From Conoideocrella luteorostrata (Eukaryota > Ascomycota > Sordariomycetes > Hypocreales > Clavicipitaceae): DNA of 64,000 nucleotides. Within the stretch, counting starts at the first letter, position 1, and the number at the start of each line of letters is the position of its first letter. This document shows, piece by piece, positions 10,344 through 21,996 of this stretch. The notes under the pieces are model-generated. The model was not told the origin of the DNA. It did not search any database and saw only the letters and a program-made list of their open reading frames with translations. The position numbers were made by a program, and so were the translations under genes. The stretch spans positions 1 to 64,000 of the forward strand of contig JASWJB010000193.1 of assembly GCA_032433595.1 (NCBI GenBank). The letters run 5' to 3'.

Positions 10344-11468
10344 TCTCAATGCAATATGGAAGACGCTCAGGCTACTCTCAAGAAAAAAAAAAGGTCTCCA
10401 GAAAGGTCTCCGAAAGGTCTCCGAAAGGTCTCCAGGCAAGGCATGGTTGAAGATACTCTCTATCATTAAAAATTAGAGGATTATGGGTCAATAAAACTGA
10501 AACACCAGGTAGTACTCGCTTAGCAGAATAAACATGTGGTTCAAGGCTGTTCTGAATGATGACTGAATCCACAACTGAGCGGCTACAAATGGCACTCAAT
10601 GCTCCAACTACGAAGACTAATCCATTTTTTCAGCTTGACTTCAGCTAACATCAAAACTCGAATTTCTCCAAATCCTTGCTGCAAAGGAAATTAACACGTG
10701 CGTGGTTATTTCTATGTGTACTTTGCCACTATTGCTCGGCTTAATGCCCTAATTCCGCATGTACGAGTTCCCCGTTGGGTGCTCCACCAGATCTGCCTAG
10801 GCTGGTGCTGTAACCTCGTGCCACGAGTAAAGCCGCGCGCTCAATTTGGCATCCCTCAACGGCGAAGTCTGGCCGCATCAAAGTGACCTGCAGATGGCTG
10901 TGAACCATTGATGTCGAATGCCAACACTTTGGAAATCTCCCAACACGTTGCGCCGAAACGAGACCCAAGGCAGCAGCATTGGCTTTGCATCAACTTTCGG
11001 GCGTCAAATGAGGCTGTCGATGAACAAAGTCTGCAGTGCGCCCCCCACAGTCACAGCCACTCGACCCGCATGACAAGCTAGTCAGCCTTGTTGGCGGAGT
11101 GTCATGCCATTTTGATATACAAATTGACATAAAAAAAACTTGTCCGTGGCCCAAACTTGATCGACACTCATATCTGCAGTGCTTAGGAGGTACACATGGT
11201 TAAGAGTTTTCAACCTCCCCCCAAAAAGAAAGAAAGAAAAAGGCAAGCAGTATCGGCTATTACAATGACTGAGGCAAAGCATCTCGCTGATGAGCCCTAA
11301 CCCAATTACTCAGACCGCAGAACAATGCCGAACTTATACGATTTCCATGATTCAGTGGGGTTGATGAGACATAAGTCATATCGTCTTAGCAACTAGTTAA
11401 TTATGTATTGAATCATGTGCAATTGGTGCAAGAGGAGCACTTGCCCCGACACATATCTTGTTGCTTAT
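10344..11468. other. Intergenic region with a short GGTCTCC repeat
   Basis: Immediately after the dynamin gene, 10391-10436 holds four tandem copies of an 11-12 bp unit around GGTCTCC(A)GAAA. The rest shows no coding or RNA feature. The two flanking genes converge here, so it probably contains both transcript 3' ends. Confidence 0.5.
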
Positions 11469-12556
11469 TCAGAGCCCTAACGCCTCAAAGGCCTTGTACA
11501 TCGCTGCTGAGCTTGACCCCTTCATACGACTGTCCATGTCGCGAATAATATCCCGGTACTGTTTGACCTCGGGAAGCATTCTACACTCCACACTTGACTC
11601 TGTTGTACATAGAGCTTTAATTTCCTCGTCTAAAACGGTCAACATTAGAAAAAGTATGACCGAGTAAACGACTACGCACCTGGAAACTCATCACAAAGTG
11701 CTGTGATCATGGTCTCATCGTCCCTCTCTCGACGCGCCATTGCCAATACCATGATAGTCATGGGGAGTGCCCAAGAGTCTCCTAAACACGATTTCGATAA
11801 TCTTGCTGCCCTCTGAATGTCTTCTCTCGCTGTCGAAAGAGGGGCGCAACGAAAAGCAGTCCGAAGTGCAAGTATCTGCTTGGCCCATTTTTGCCAATTG
11901 TCAGGGTTTTCTAACACTGGGCAGAAGTGAAATATCCCCAGGTTCAGCAGAGACTGCAGATGAGTCCATGAACACGTCTTCTGTACATCAAACCGTCCTT
12001 GAGTGAGGTATTCGCCGAAGTAATACGGCTTCTCTGTCGTTAAGGTACGAAACTCTTCAACGGAGTGTGAGTGCTTTGAGAAAAAACAAAGGGCATCCAC
12101 GTCGCGAAGGAATGTACCTTGGACGAAATGTCGTGTATCAACGACAAGAAGATAAATCTCTGACAATCTGCGTCCGTCCATCTCGTGTCGGCGAAGTCCG
12201 TGCTGCAGTGCAAATGGGAGTGAGCTAGTCCATGACATTAGGTTACATTGGTCATTACACTTCCACCGCAGGTGTTCATCCAATAACTTGGCAGCGTCGC
12301 CTGGCGCGATCGAAAGAAGATCGATATCTGCCTTTTCAGATTGGCGGATACTTGCCGGAGAAGCGACGGCATCAAGAGTAGTTCGCCCGCCTGATTCTGG
12401 CGAACAAAGTCGGAGGAGATATCTTGGCACACAAGAGAGCGATTGATTTAGAGCTGCAGTATTCTCTTCAAAAGGGTTTACAGGTGGCTGAAAGAGTAAA
12501 CCCTGCCGAGCGGAGTACTCTTCGATAGGCTCAATATTTTCCCTATGGGCTTCCAT
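11469..12556 (-). CDS. DUF7587-like fungal protein
   Basis: Two exons, 12556-11680 and 11629-11469, encode 345 residues. The 50-bp intron has donor GTGCGT and acceptor TTTTAG and joins in frame as CDEFP-DEEIKAL. The start is the first ATG after an in-frame TAG. Near residue 40 the sequence PRYLLRLCSPESGG opens a region with LMSWTSSLPFALQHGLRR and LVVDTRHFVQGTF. I recognise this as the pattern of fungal DUF7587 proteins, which some descriptions liken to ADP-ribosyltransferase folds; that likeness is not shown here. No signal peptide or membrane segment is present. The gene converges on the dynamin gene. Biochemical role is unknown. Confidence 0.75.
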
Positions 12557-13406
12557 AATCACATCGTTGCCCTCTTCGCACAACAATGAATGCTAGAGAT
12601 GAGCTCGGCTGAGATGTGGTCAGGCTTTTTTTGGGTAACGTCGCATTACAGCCTAGCAGCTGGGCATATTATTCGGCCCACATTGACAGAGCAGGCACTG
12701 CTACAGGAGCCAGCGGCCAATGTAAGCAGTTCCCCATAACCTTTGGACAGAAATGATGCTGATTTGACACAAGCGGGGGGCCTTGAAGTTCCATTATTTG
12801 ATGGGGGCGTATGGCTGTTCACAAGGCAAACACCCGCGTTAAATAAAGACAGGAGTTGTCGCAGTAGAGCGTCGTAGAGCGACAAGCCAACACTCGATAT
12901 CCGCAGTAGCTTCATGTTCATTCACCGTGTCGACAGATCATTTGCTCATGGCATAGACCAAAGCTGCAGGAGGCCATTAGCCCCACTGAGACACCCCATC
13001 CCATAGCCAGCTAATGAATGAGCGTACGGCCTAAAACTGTTGCTTAGAATGACCTAACCTTGACAGCTGTTGCACTGCCAAATGCTACTCTCAATTACCA
13101 AGTGAGCCATGAGTCTGGGACTACGCGACCGCGGCGGCTATCGGTGCTGCTGCACTCTCTGTTACTGTCGCTGCTGGGCCCTTGGCTTACGCTGCATGTC
13201 AAGCTGCTTGTGCGACGACTCTCGCTTCTGGGCCCGCTGGGGCTGCACTCGATGTCGCTTGTCAATCAGCGCGTGCCCCGTTGCTTGCTATGCCGTGTCC
13301 CTAGTCGCAGATAAAATGCGATAGACCTCCTGCCAATCCCCGAGCAGCATGCCCTGCAGGGTGTGCCGACAAAGACGTATGCTTATGACGCGGGTGTGAT
13401 GATTGG
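12557..13406. other. Intergenic region without supported genes
   Basis: A minus-strand ORF (12921-12646, 91 codons) and two overlapping plus-strand ORFs near 13060-13324 are present. They lack domains, signal peptides and splice support, and the latter are compositionally biased (Leu/Arg or Cys), so they are not called. Confidence 0.4.
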
Positions 13407-13545
13407 TGTTGGAATCCCTCGGCAAGCGTACGAGCAATTGCGGACAAGGTCAGGTGGCCACCCTAGTGCGCCTCCATTATACAGCGCGCTTAAGGGTATT
13501 ACTCTTCCTCTTCTTCTCTTAGATATCCCAAATCGGATGATTCGT
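13407..13545 (-). mobile_element. Truncated solo LTR, family A
   Basis: It begins TGTTGGAATCCCTCGGCAAG, the inverted end of family A, runs through GGTGGCCACCCTAG and the pyrimidine tract CCTCTTCTTCTC, and breaks off after CTTAGATA. The distal third of the LTR is missing. It lies next to an R1 copy, as does the LTR relic at 642-712, so R1 plus LTR may have been duplicated together. Confidence 0.75.
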
Positions 13546-14038
13546 AGCTTCCATATGGTAACAATGCCTCGGTAGTAATTGCTCATGCATGCCTCAGTAA
13601 CACATGCCCCAACCCAGCGTAATGGCCCGCGCAGGGCACGGCGAAGGCGTGCGAATTTTGCCGGACTTTGCCAGACTTTGCCAGAATTTGCCGCACCGTG
13701 ATTTATCCTTTTGTAGGACCTTTTGCAAGACCATTTGCAAGGCTTTTTGCAAGACTTGTACATGTATATACTTTGATACAGTGAGAGGGATGCCTGCGTA
13801 TGTGCGCGGTCCCGGTCAGGGGCTCGCACGCAACTCGACCATCAGCGCACCAAACGGCACGAAACCTGACGCAAACCATACACACGACGCAAGCAAAATA
13901 AAAGGCACTGCCGGCGCTCCCGGCAACTCTGCGGCGGGCAGCGCACAAAATGCCGGCCGGATGGGTGTTTTTTTCACTCGGGTTGTGAGCAGAAAAAGGA
14001 GAAGACTGTTTGCAGGAAAAAGGAGAGGACTGTGAGCC
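13546..14038 (+). repeat. R1 dispersed repeat, copy 2
   Basis: It matches 96-575 in inverted orientation, including the TACTGAGGCATGCATGAGCA block at one end and the CTCGGGTTGTGAGC..AAAAGGAGAAGACTGT block at the other. A plus-strand frame of 143 codons stays open across it, rich in Ala, Gly and Arg. It lacks the Cys pairs seen in better copies and is unlikely to be a functional gene. Confidence 0.65.
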
Positions 14039-14109
14039 GTCTCGTTGAGACTAAGACAGTTCTTCTAGTAACGATTCTGTACTGTACTTGGTACCAGTAG
14101 AGTAGCTAC

Positions 14110-14546
14110 TTGAAGATCCAAGTCACAAAAGTTAATGCAACAACTCAGGGCGTGAAGCAGAAGTGGTCGTGGACATGTAGCGATGCGTTGGGATCCGTAA
14201 TTTGCGTTATGTGGGCTTTCGTGAGCAACTTGGCAACAGTGAAAACTAGCAGAAATAAAAGGATTGGGTTGAATTGATAGCTGACTTGAATGGAATAGAC
14301 TGAGAGTGACGAAGAGAGTTGATTGATGATCATTCCCTGAAAGGCTCTGTAATTCTCCTATATAGAGTCCTCAGAACATTCTCCCTTGAATTTAGTTGCC
14401 TTGGGTCCTCATTCACAGATATCATGCCACCCGCTTCTACTATCTCGTGACCTTTAATATTTACGGCCTCGGGACTTTCCGAGAGAGCCGCTCTAATATT
14501 ACCAAGAATGGGTGTTAATAGGTTGGCCGGAAAATAACCGGTTATG
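14110..14546 (-). repeat. 437-bp repeat C2, inverted partner of 21997-22435
   Basis: The reverse complement aligns along its whole length with 21997-22435, from CCGGTTATTTTCCGGC at one end to GTGACTTGGAT at the other. Internal words resemble LTR family C (GGCACGATATC, AAGGACTCTATATAGGAG), so C2 is probably a diverged LTR of that group. The paired copies lie about 7.5 kb apart in opposite orientation and flank the trehalase gene. Confidence 0.75.
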
Positions 14547-14804
14547 ATTTGTTATAGAGTAGCTATGACCAGACTACTTTTTTTTTTACAAGCTCAAAAC
14601 AGTCGCCATATGAACGTTAACAAAGCCTTTTGGTTTACTATACACCAGAGTATAACATTCTCTATTGCGTGCCTATATAGAGGCAGCATTCTCATCGTGT
14701 TTTGTCGAGACGCTAGGAATTTTTTTCAGTAATTACACACGTACAGTCCTTGCGGTAACACAGCATTTTATTAATTCACCTTCTAGCACTACGTGCCAAC
14801 AGCC

Positions 14805-15939
14805 ATGTTTCGTCAATCTTCCGCGCATTGGAGGTTAACTTGTCTATCTCAAACCTTTATCCTCCTACTTTTGCTTACAGTCTTAGCCCTTGTGGGCTGC
14901 CTCGATGAATATACGTCTATCAATAAATCGCAGAAGATAAATGGACGTCCTGAGCTACGCAGTCTGAACACCTCGCTGAGCGAATTTCCACAACAAGTTC
15001 TTTATAAGAAAGACCAGGGCGAAAGAAGCTGGGAGAAATCAGCTCAAAAAGGTCGAGAACTTGTACAAGGTTTCTGCAAAAATACTAAAAGATATAAAAG
15101 AAGACTGGCAAGTCCTTGGAAAAGTAGCAAATCACTTCATCAGTGGGGTTGGGTTAGGAGGGAAATGGCTCTTCAGAAACAATATTACCACTATGACGAT
15201 TCGCATATTGCTCAAGCGTTTAATATCTTAGAGAAAGATTCGTTCGTATACACTGATGAACATGCCAAAGATTACGAGACATCCAAACACAGGAAATTAG
15301 TAAGACTAGAGTTTATAATGATAAGCCACTATATTTCTATGCGAATAAGATGCTAACTTTTTCTACGTTTGTTAGAAGGCAACGATGGGATTCTATTCTA
15401 ATATCGTCTGCCCTAAAACCGGATCAATCGTTGCAGATGCTATTTTTGGCCCTGCTAGCCAATCTCCTGACTTTACAGAGGAGATGCTTTCAAAATTAAG
15501 GCATTGGTCTGATATAGCATATTTACAATGGAAAAGTGCTTGTAAAAAGTCGATGGTGAAAGGAAGTTCCCTTAAACACATCTCTCAGGCTAGTATAATC
15601 AACTCGAGTACATTACGTATTATTATCCAAGCTCTACAGGCAAAGGGCAAAACACAGTTCCCAGGATGGGGGGATCGAGTTACTATTTCAATGGAAGAGT
15701 AAGAGGGCCAGGCTATTCTTGGATCACAAAATGGTCTAGGAGCAGGCTATCTTCTAATACAGCATAAAGCCCTTTTTGGAAGAAAAGCCATTACAAATGT
15801 AACGGTCTGGGCCAGCTTCGGGCCAGCAACGTTCACCAGCCCAATGGCCGCTGGGGTGAATATCAATTTCAGCATACAAAATGCACGGGGCTGCATACCA
15901 TGCGTTGCAACACCCTACTGTATTAAGGGTTCGTTTTAG
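14805..15939 (+). pseudogene. Damaged gene for a membrane-anchored or secreted protein
   Basis: Exon 1 (14805-15299) starts at ATG and has a hydrophobic segment (TFILLLLLTVLALVGC) that is a signal peptide or anchor. The intron 15300-15375 has a GTAAGA donor, GCTAAC branch and TTAG acceptor and preserves frame. Exon 2 reaches TAA at 15700-15702, yet the same frame stays open to TAG at 15937 with coding-like sequence (GLGAGYLLIQHK, then a Cys-rich end CIPCVATPYC). CAA-to-TAA is the change RIP makes, so I infer a nonsense mutation. In exon 1 a second frame is also open around 14983-15180, so an older frameshift is possible. The C-terminal pattern resembles hypothetical secreted proteins of other fungi, recalled from memory; function unknown. 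Confidence 0.55.
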
Positions 15940-16149
15940 TACACTATAATACAAACTTTTCGTCCGTGCGCTCCTTAACGATCTCCTGCAATTACATGTA
16001 ATTACGCACTTTTCGTTCGTGCATCTATTGCCCTGGTTAGTTGCTTCTCGTCACCAAGTTACGCCACTCTCTATTCTATCTATGTGGCGTTATTTTAGAG
16101 TGCAAAAGATCCCAAGATATATCGGAAGTGCCTGGAGGGTGCACCTAAA
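15940..16149. other. Short non-coding spacer
   Basis: AT-rich sequence with two copies of a CGTCCGTGCGC/CGTTCGTGCATC-like word separated by about 50 bp. No other structure seen. Confidence 0.3.
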
Positions 16150-16317
16150 GGCAAAGCAATAAAAGAAGAAAGACAATTTAATTAATCTGATCTAGTTTAT
16201 CTAAGAGAAGAAGAGGAAGAGGAAATGCCTCCGAGCGCGCTGTATAAATGAGGCGCACTAGGGTGGCCACGTGACCTTGTTCGCAATTGCTCGTACGCTT
16301 GACGAGGGATTCCAACA
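16150..16317 (+). mobile_element. 5'-truncated solo LTR, family A
   Basis: The purine tract AAGAGAAGAAGAGGAAGAGG, CCGAGCGCGC, AGGGTGGCCACGTGACC and the terminal GAGGGATTCCAACA match the family. The TGTAGGAAGC end is missing. Confidence 0.75.
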
Positions 16318-16599
16318 CATACAGCACAATGACCCACAACGCAGCACTAGGTTTGATGCATGATCTAAGGCTCGGAATACTGCTATAAGGCACTTTAATG
16401 AACATTTTTTGCTACTCTTCAAGAAATTTAAACTTATTTTAGACATTCTATTGCTTACTTCGTCGGTGCAACGCGCAGCACGTAAGGCTCTTAGCAATAC
16501 AATGTGAATGATATATAATTAACCTTGGTTTTTACAAAGGGAATCTTGTTATCTTGTGCATCCCTTTTATGGGCTTTAAGCTGTTGAGAGTAGAGTGGT

Positions 16600-16722
16600 C
16601 CTTCGGCAATTACCAAGGCCTCGATTAGATAGAATTGCGTGGTAGTGGAAGCAGGTGGCATGATGCCAAGGAATGTTGGCCTAAGGCCACTAAATTCAAG
16701 GAAATGTTCCGGCTGCTGAAGG
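16600..16722 (+). mobile_element. LTR family C fragment interrupted by LTR family D
   Basis: The words GTGGAAGCAGGTGGCATGAT, GCCAAGGAATGTTGGCCTAA and AAATGTTCCGGCTGCTGAAG correspond to the family C LTR at 21630. The match stops at the point where LTR D begins, suggesting one element jumped into the other. Confidence 0.6.
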
Positions 16723-16965
16723 TGTTAGATCACACGCGTGTGTGTAAGTGGATATGTGGATACACTGGCTGTGAGAGAAACATACGTGGCCCCTGGGCCT
16801 AGGGCAGGAATCCAAGACAGAAAGACAGGCGTGTTTTGAATTATAGAGGTATTTATAGGGGGATTTGATCAGGTCACCAGAGGAGGGGTTCTTTTTCTAT
16901 CATCAATGTAACACAACTCTTCCCATTGATGCAATCCAATTTTGAACCTCTTCTATTTTGTCGAG
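16723..16965 (-). mobile_element. Solo LTR, family D
   Basis: It begins TGTTAGATCACACGCGTGTG and includes GGCAGGAATCCAAGACAG, TATTTATAGGGGGATTTG and CATCAATGTAACACAACTC, matching copies at 37404 (same strand) and 29361 and 39490 (opposite). The far end is degraded. Confidence 0.7.
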
Positions 16966-17691
16966 GGAAAACACACACCTACCTCGCACGTATACTAGGG
17001 TCTGACACACACCTAGTAACTCTTACGCGAGGCAGCGGAATTATAGAAAGGTAGGCATGTGTGAACAACAACAGCAGCTAGTTAAGGTGCTTAAAGGTAT
17101 AACATTAAGTGCTGCTGCTGCTGCTAGAGGTTGAAGTTGTCTGCTACTAGCTAGGTCTAAGATATCTAATATATAAAGGGGTAAGAAGGTCACGTGACTA
17201 GTATTCTAGCTTGCAAGGTGTGCCTTGTGTTCTGCTTCACTATAGGACTATTTCCGCCCACATACTATTTAATCCGACATATGCAGCCGCCATACTGCAG
17301 CCTGGTCTGCAGGAATCGTAACAGTAAAGCTGTTAGGACGAGAATAGCTTCTGTCAGGATGTCCAGTGCCGTAAATGGCTAGTCTTGCGAAGTCTTTAAT
17401 AATAAGGAGGTTTCAGGATTGAAGCTTGATACTAGTGCCTGAGGCACTGGTATTGAGGGATTTACAAGTGCTCCGAGATCGGGAAGACCCAATTTTACCA
17501 CCACGAATACTAGTAGATCTCAAGTGTTGCGACATCGGAACGGCTAATTTTACTATCGCGGATAGATCTCACCCAACAACCCTACTAGCATTAGTTTATT
17601 GTTCTCTTCTCCATAACTACGATAGACAGTCTCACCATACATTCGACGCACCTGGGCGTTAGTTAGGAATTAGTTCTTCTGTACCAATAAT
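16966..17691. other. Trehalase upstream region with an imperfect 56-bp duplication
   Basis: Between about 17465 and 17568 a segment starting CAAGTGCTCCGAGATCGG is repeated imperfectly, starting CAAGTGTTGCGACATCGG; both units end TAGATCT. The remainder is non-coding and should contain the trehalase promoter. Confidence 0.45.
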
Positions 17692-20053
17692 ATGGATCAG
17701 CTCAAGGTCAATAGCGCTCCGAGCATCTTTGTTGATGCGAAAACGTATTATCGACATGAGAGGCACAAGAGCCGGGTAGGCTCGCAGACGAGAACCTATT
17801 CGCAGGTAGGCATTAACCAATGAAGACGCTTTATAGTTTTAACTAAAACATGCACCAGCATCAAGTTAGCGGAGGCTGGATTCAAGAAACTAGCTTTACT
17901 CCATTTCGACGTGGAAGCCATGGTCAGTAGTTTGCTCCAGGCAAGCATCACCACGTGCAGCAGCACTAATATATAGTAGATGAAAACTTCGGAAAAGACC
18001 GGCAATTTCTCATTGAAGTTGAGCCGACTCTGAATAACCTGAGACACCAAGAAGATACGGACAACGACATGAAAATTACAATTGAAGACAACGGCCCAAA
18101 AGTAATTCATCTTCGTACCGCGACGTCGGCCGGCCACAATCGCCAGGATATCCGCGGAACATACATGCTCTCAAATCTTCTCCAGGAGCTGACCTTCGCA
18201 AAAGAGTACGGTAGGAAGCAAATTGTTCTCGACGAGGCTCGCTTGACTGAGAATCCGGTTGATCGTCTGGCTCGCCTGATCAGGGATCATTTTTGGGATA
18301 GCCTGACCAGGCGCCTCGATGCATCCAGCGTTGGGAAAGCAGCACCGGATCCCAAAGACTGGACATGCGACCGTCAACCTCGCATTTATGTCCCAGCTGG
18401 AGAACCGGCACAGTATGAGTACTTTAAACGGGTCGCCCAAGATCAGCCGGATCTGCGACTCGATGTACAGCTGCTGCCCAAGAGAATTACTCCAGATTTC
18501 GTCCGTGACATCAATAATAAGCCAGGTCTGCTAGCACTGGATATGGAGCCTACCACCAATGCAAATGATGTCGGCTTTCAGGGTGTTCCATTTGTCGTCC
18601 CTGGCGGGCGATTCAACGAACTCTACGGCTGGGATAGCTATTTTATCGCCTTGGGCCTTCTCGTGAACGATAGAACGGATCTAGCCAAGTCAACCGTAAC
18701 TAACTTTTGTTTCTGCATCAAACATTATGGCATGGTACTGAATGCGACGCGGTCGTATTATTTGGGAAGATCGCATCCACCATTCCTAACCGACCTTGCT
18801 TTGCGTGTCTATGAGAATATTAAACACGAACTCGGTGCAAAAGAATTCCTCGAGCAAGCTATCTTGGCCGCCATCAACGAATATTATAACGTCTGGACAG
18901 CAGAACCACGATTTGACCGCAAGACGGGTCTCTCAAGATACCATTCTAAAGGCATCGGCATAACTCCCGAAACAGAGCCGAGCCACTTTGCACACATCCT
19001 TCAGCCATACATGGTGAAGTACAGGATGACTTACGACGAGTTTTTCAGAGCTTACAACTATGGCCAAATACAGGAACCAGACCTGGATGAGTACTTTATC
19101 CATGACCGGGCATTGAGAGAGTCTGGTCATGACAGTTCATATCGTGTGGAAGGCATCTGTGCCGACCTGGCCTTGGTCGACCTCAACTGCCTGCTTTATA
19201 AATACGAAGTGGATATCGCAAGAACGATTCTGCAAGTATTTAATAACAATCTAGTTATGACCGAGGATTTTAGTACTGGAACCCCCTTCAGAAGTGGCGA
19301 AGTCATTTCGTCTGCAGTCTGGGATAGAAAGGCGAAGCGCTGGAGACTGACGATGTTTAAGCTCATGTGGGATGAGGATGAAGGTATGTTTTTTGACTAC
19401 AACACAAAGACTCAAAACAGAACCAAGTTTGAGAGCTGTACCACCCTCTGGCCCTTATGGGCTGGTGTTGCGACCCCACATCAGGCATCGGTTATTGTTA
19501 ATAAGGGCCTCCCGAGGTTCGAAGCTGTTGGAGGATTGTTATCAACGACAGAAAAGTCTCGAGGATGCATAGGGCCTGACCGGCCAAACAGACAGTGGGA
19601 CTATCCCTCAGGTTGGGCACCACACCAAATCATTGCGTGGACGGGCCTGCTGCGATATCACTTCACCGATGATGCACAGCGAATTGCGTACAAATGGCTA
19701 TTCATGATGACCAAAGCATTTGCAGACTACAACGGCGTCGTCGTAGAGAAGTATGACGTAACCAGGCCTGTAGATCCGCACCGTGTTGACGCCGAGTATG
19801 GAAATCAAGGGCTTGATTTTCAAGGTGCCAATAAGGAAGGGTGAGTTGCATTAAAAGGTGAGGCGTATGTCTTACAGCTGACAAAGAGCCTAACAGTTTC
19901 GGTTGGGCCAACTCGAGCTACGTGTATGGCCTGCAAATTATAGATGCGCAGATGCGACGAGCTTTGGGTGCGTTGACGCCTTGGGAGACTTTCGTAAGGG
20001 CAACGGCTCACTCGCCAAAGAATGCTGAAGACTCCGCGGAAAGTACGGTCTAA
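17692..20053 (+). CDS. Neutral trehalase (GH37)
   Basis: Four exons, 17692-17805, 17859-17922, 17977-19840 and 19897-20053, total 2,199 bp and encode 732 residues, close to the usual fungal length. All three introns (53, 54 and 56 bp) are GT-AG and frame-consistent. The enzyme hydrolyses cytosolic trehalose to two glucoses. The N-terminus carries RTYS and FRRGSH, a protein-kinase-A type site used to activate neutral trehalases, then EDTDND, the Ca-binding motif. Both GH37 signatures are present: [15 protein letters not shown] and [10 protein letters not shown]. The catalytic Asp in ESGHDSSYR and Glu in VVEKYDV are retained. The C-terminal exon supplies [16 protein letters not shown]. It appears intact despite lying between repeat-rich, RIP-like tracts, and may be a second copy of a core gene. 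The gene is NTH1-type; the local name is unknown. Confidence 0.96.
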
Positions 20054-21182
20054 AAAATTAGATAGATACATGCGCAGAACCAATTAGCAGTTGTTTGAAG
20101 CGACGGGTATGAATTGGAAGGGTCACGAAGTTATATATTAAAGATGATGATACTTGATTGTCTGTTCTCCCTTACAATTCCTTCCACAATGCTTTCATGC
20201 TTGCCTGCCTCGGGCAACTGTGCTGAGCATTCCAAGTATCGTCAGCTTCAGCCTCACCAAATTCCCCCCATGCAGTCAATAGTTCTTCCACTAGTCAACG
20301 CCAATATAGTCAGTCAGGATCCAGGGCTGTAGGTTGGGGTGTGACGGCTATGATTGGTCCAAGGATGAATCAAGGCGTAAGATATAGAATAAAACTAGTG
20401 GTAGGTAGTGGAAAGAGAAATTTAGTAAATCTAACTTAGTCCTAAACATTATTAGGATATAATGTAATAGCTTCTATAATCTTTCTCCGCTTTAGTATAA
20501 GGATACTACAGCGAACTCATACTTTTAGCATACTATTAATTAGTAAATCTTAAGAGAAATAAATAGTTTAATAGATTTTGTTGTTAGAGCTATATATAAA
20601 ATTATGTTTTATACGTCTATAATAAGTCTAGGTTTATTTTTCTAGTTATATCTTGCTGTAGGCATCTATACATCGCGTTAAGCCCGTTTGTGTTAAATAA
20701 CCAGCGGCATCTATAAAATTCTATTAACGCGAAACGCCAACTGTGGGCGTAGCTATCTATTCAACTCTATCCCCTGTCTTGGAGATTTTCCAATCTGACT
20801 CTACTACAGATTCTGTAGACTGGGATATCTAGACGAGTATTACTATTTGCACAGATAGTAATCTCTATTTGCACAGATATGTGTCTCACCTTTGGCTCAC
20901 CTACCCCACCCTGGTCACTATGATTTCCTGGAAGGAATATTGCTTAGTGCTAGCGCAAAGTTGCAAATTACTCACGTTGCTCTATCTAATCGTTGCAGAA
21001 TGTAGGGATATGCAGGGTGACACACACCAAGACACTCTGCAGAACACTCAAGGCTATCGGATAATTAACCCTTAAGACGGTTTAATAATTGTATTTCTTG
21101 GGATTGCTAGGCCTAGGGAATGCTTGAATTGTGATTTGTTGCAACGACGAGGTTTTCTGTCGGCTCCTAGTACTTGAGTTAC
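20054..21182. other. AT-rich intergenic DNA, RIP-like
   Basis: From about 20340 the sequence is strongly AT-rich and dense in TA dinucleotides, with no supported frame. This composition is expected for repeats damaged by RIP. No element could be identified. Confidence 0.5.
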
Positions 21183-21403
21183 TGTAGGAAGCACAGCTGA
21201 CGATATTGTCGGAAGTAAATTGCGAGCAACGTCACGTGGCCACCATAGCGTGCCTCTTTTATACGGCGCGCTCGGGGGCATTTCCTCTTCCTCTTCTTCT
21301 CTCAAATAAACCAGATCAGATGAATTGAATTGTATTCCTTCTTTTATTGCTTCACCTTCAGGTATCGATATCCTCGTCACCAGAAGCCCCTGTGCTTCCT
21401 ACA
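21183..21403 (-). mobile_element. Solo LTR family A plus a stub of a second copy
   Basis: 21207-21403 is a nearly full inverted copy ending AAGCCCCTGTGCTTCCTACA. Directly before it, 21183-21196 (TGTAGGAAGCACAG) is the start of another family A LTR in the opposite orientation, so two insertions or an inverted rearrangement met here. Confidence 0.75.
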
Positions 21404-21629
21404 GTATGTGCCTCGCTTATGAAATTCCACCAACACTCGATGCAGTTCTTGCCAGTTTCTGCTCTGACCAGCACCCTCTAGGCACTTTCCGATGTATCTC
21501 GGGATCTTTTGCACTCCAAAATCCTTGCACTCTAAAATGACGCCACATGGATGGAATAGAGAGTGGCGTAACTTGGTGACGAGAAGCAACTAACCGGGGC
21601 AATAGATGCACGAACGAAAAGTGTGTAAT

Positions 21630-21942
21630 TGTTGAGATTAGAGTGGCACCTTGGGAAATGACCGATGCCTCGTATTAGCTAAATTCGTACGATAGTGGAA
21701 GAAGGTGGCAAGATGCCAAGGAATGTAGGCCTAAAGCCACTGAATTCAAGGGAATGTTCCGGTCACTGAAGGACTCTATACAAGGGTCATGATGCCCTTC
21801 AGAGGGCATCATCTAGTCAGATTATTACTATTTAATATTACTGCTTACGCTCTTCACAATACTAAAATCTATCTATTCCTGCTAATTTCCATAGTTGCAA
21901 ATTGCTCTCCTTAACCTACTTATAAAGGCACATAACGCAACA
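21630..21942 (+). mobile_element. Solo LTR, family C
   Basis: 313 bp from TGTTGAGATTAGAGTGGC to CATAACGCAACA. Together with the copy at 49280-49584 it defines the family: AGTGGAAGAAGGTGGCA, GCCAAGGAATGTAGGCCTAA, GGTC(A/G)CTGAAGG and a terminal ATAACGCAACA. The five bases on each side do not match, so the target duplication is lost or mutated. Confidence 0.8.
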
Positions 21943-21996
21943 GCTATACTTTCATGCCGCAGAGGTAGCCAGAAAATAATATAGAGTATTAAATAT

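Noticed and set aside
13060..13324. Overlapping Leu-rich and Cys-rich ORFs
   Set aside because: Two frames of the same GC-biased sequence with no domain, secretion signal or splice support.
15694..15734. Intron removing the TAA at 15700
   Set aside because: GTAAGA...TCTAG would be only 41 bp, has no branch site, and would delete codons that look conserved.
18171..18440. Minus-strand ORF opposite trehalase, and other shadows within it
   Set aside because: Coding evidence is entirely on the plus strand with GH37 signatures.
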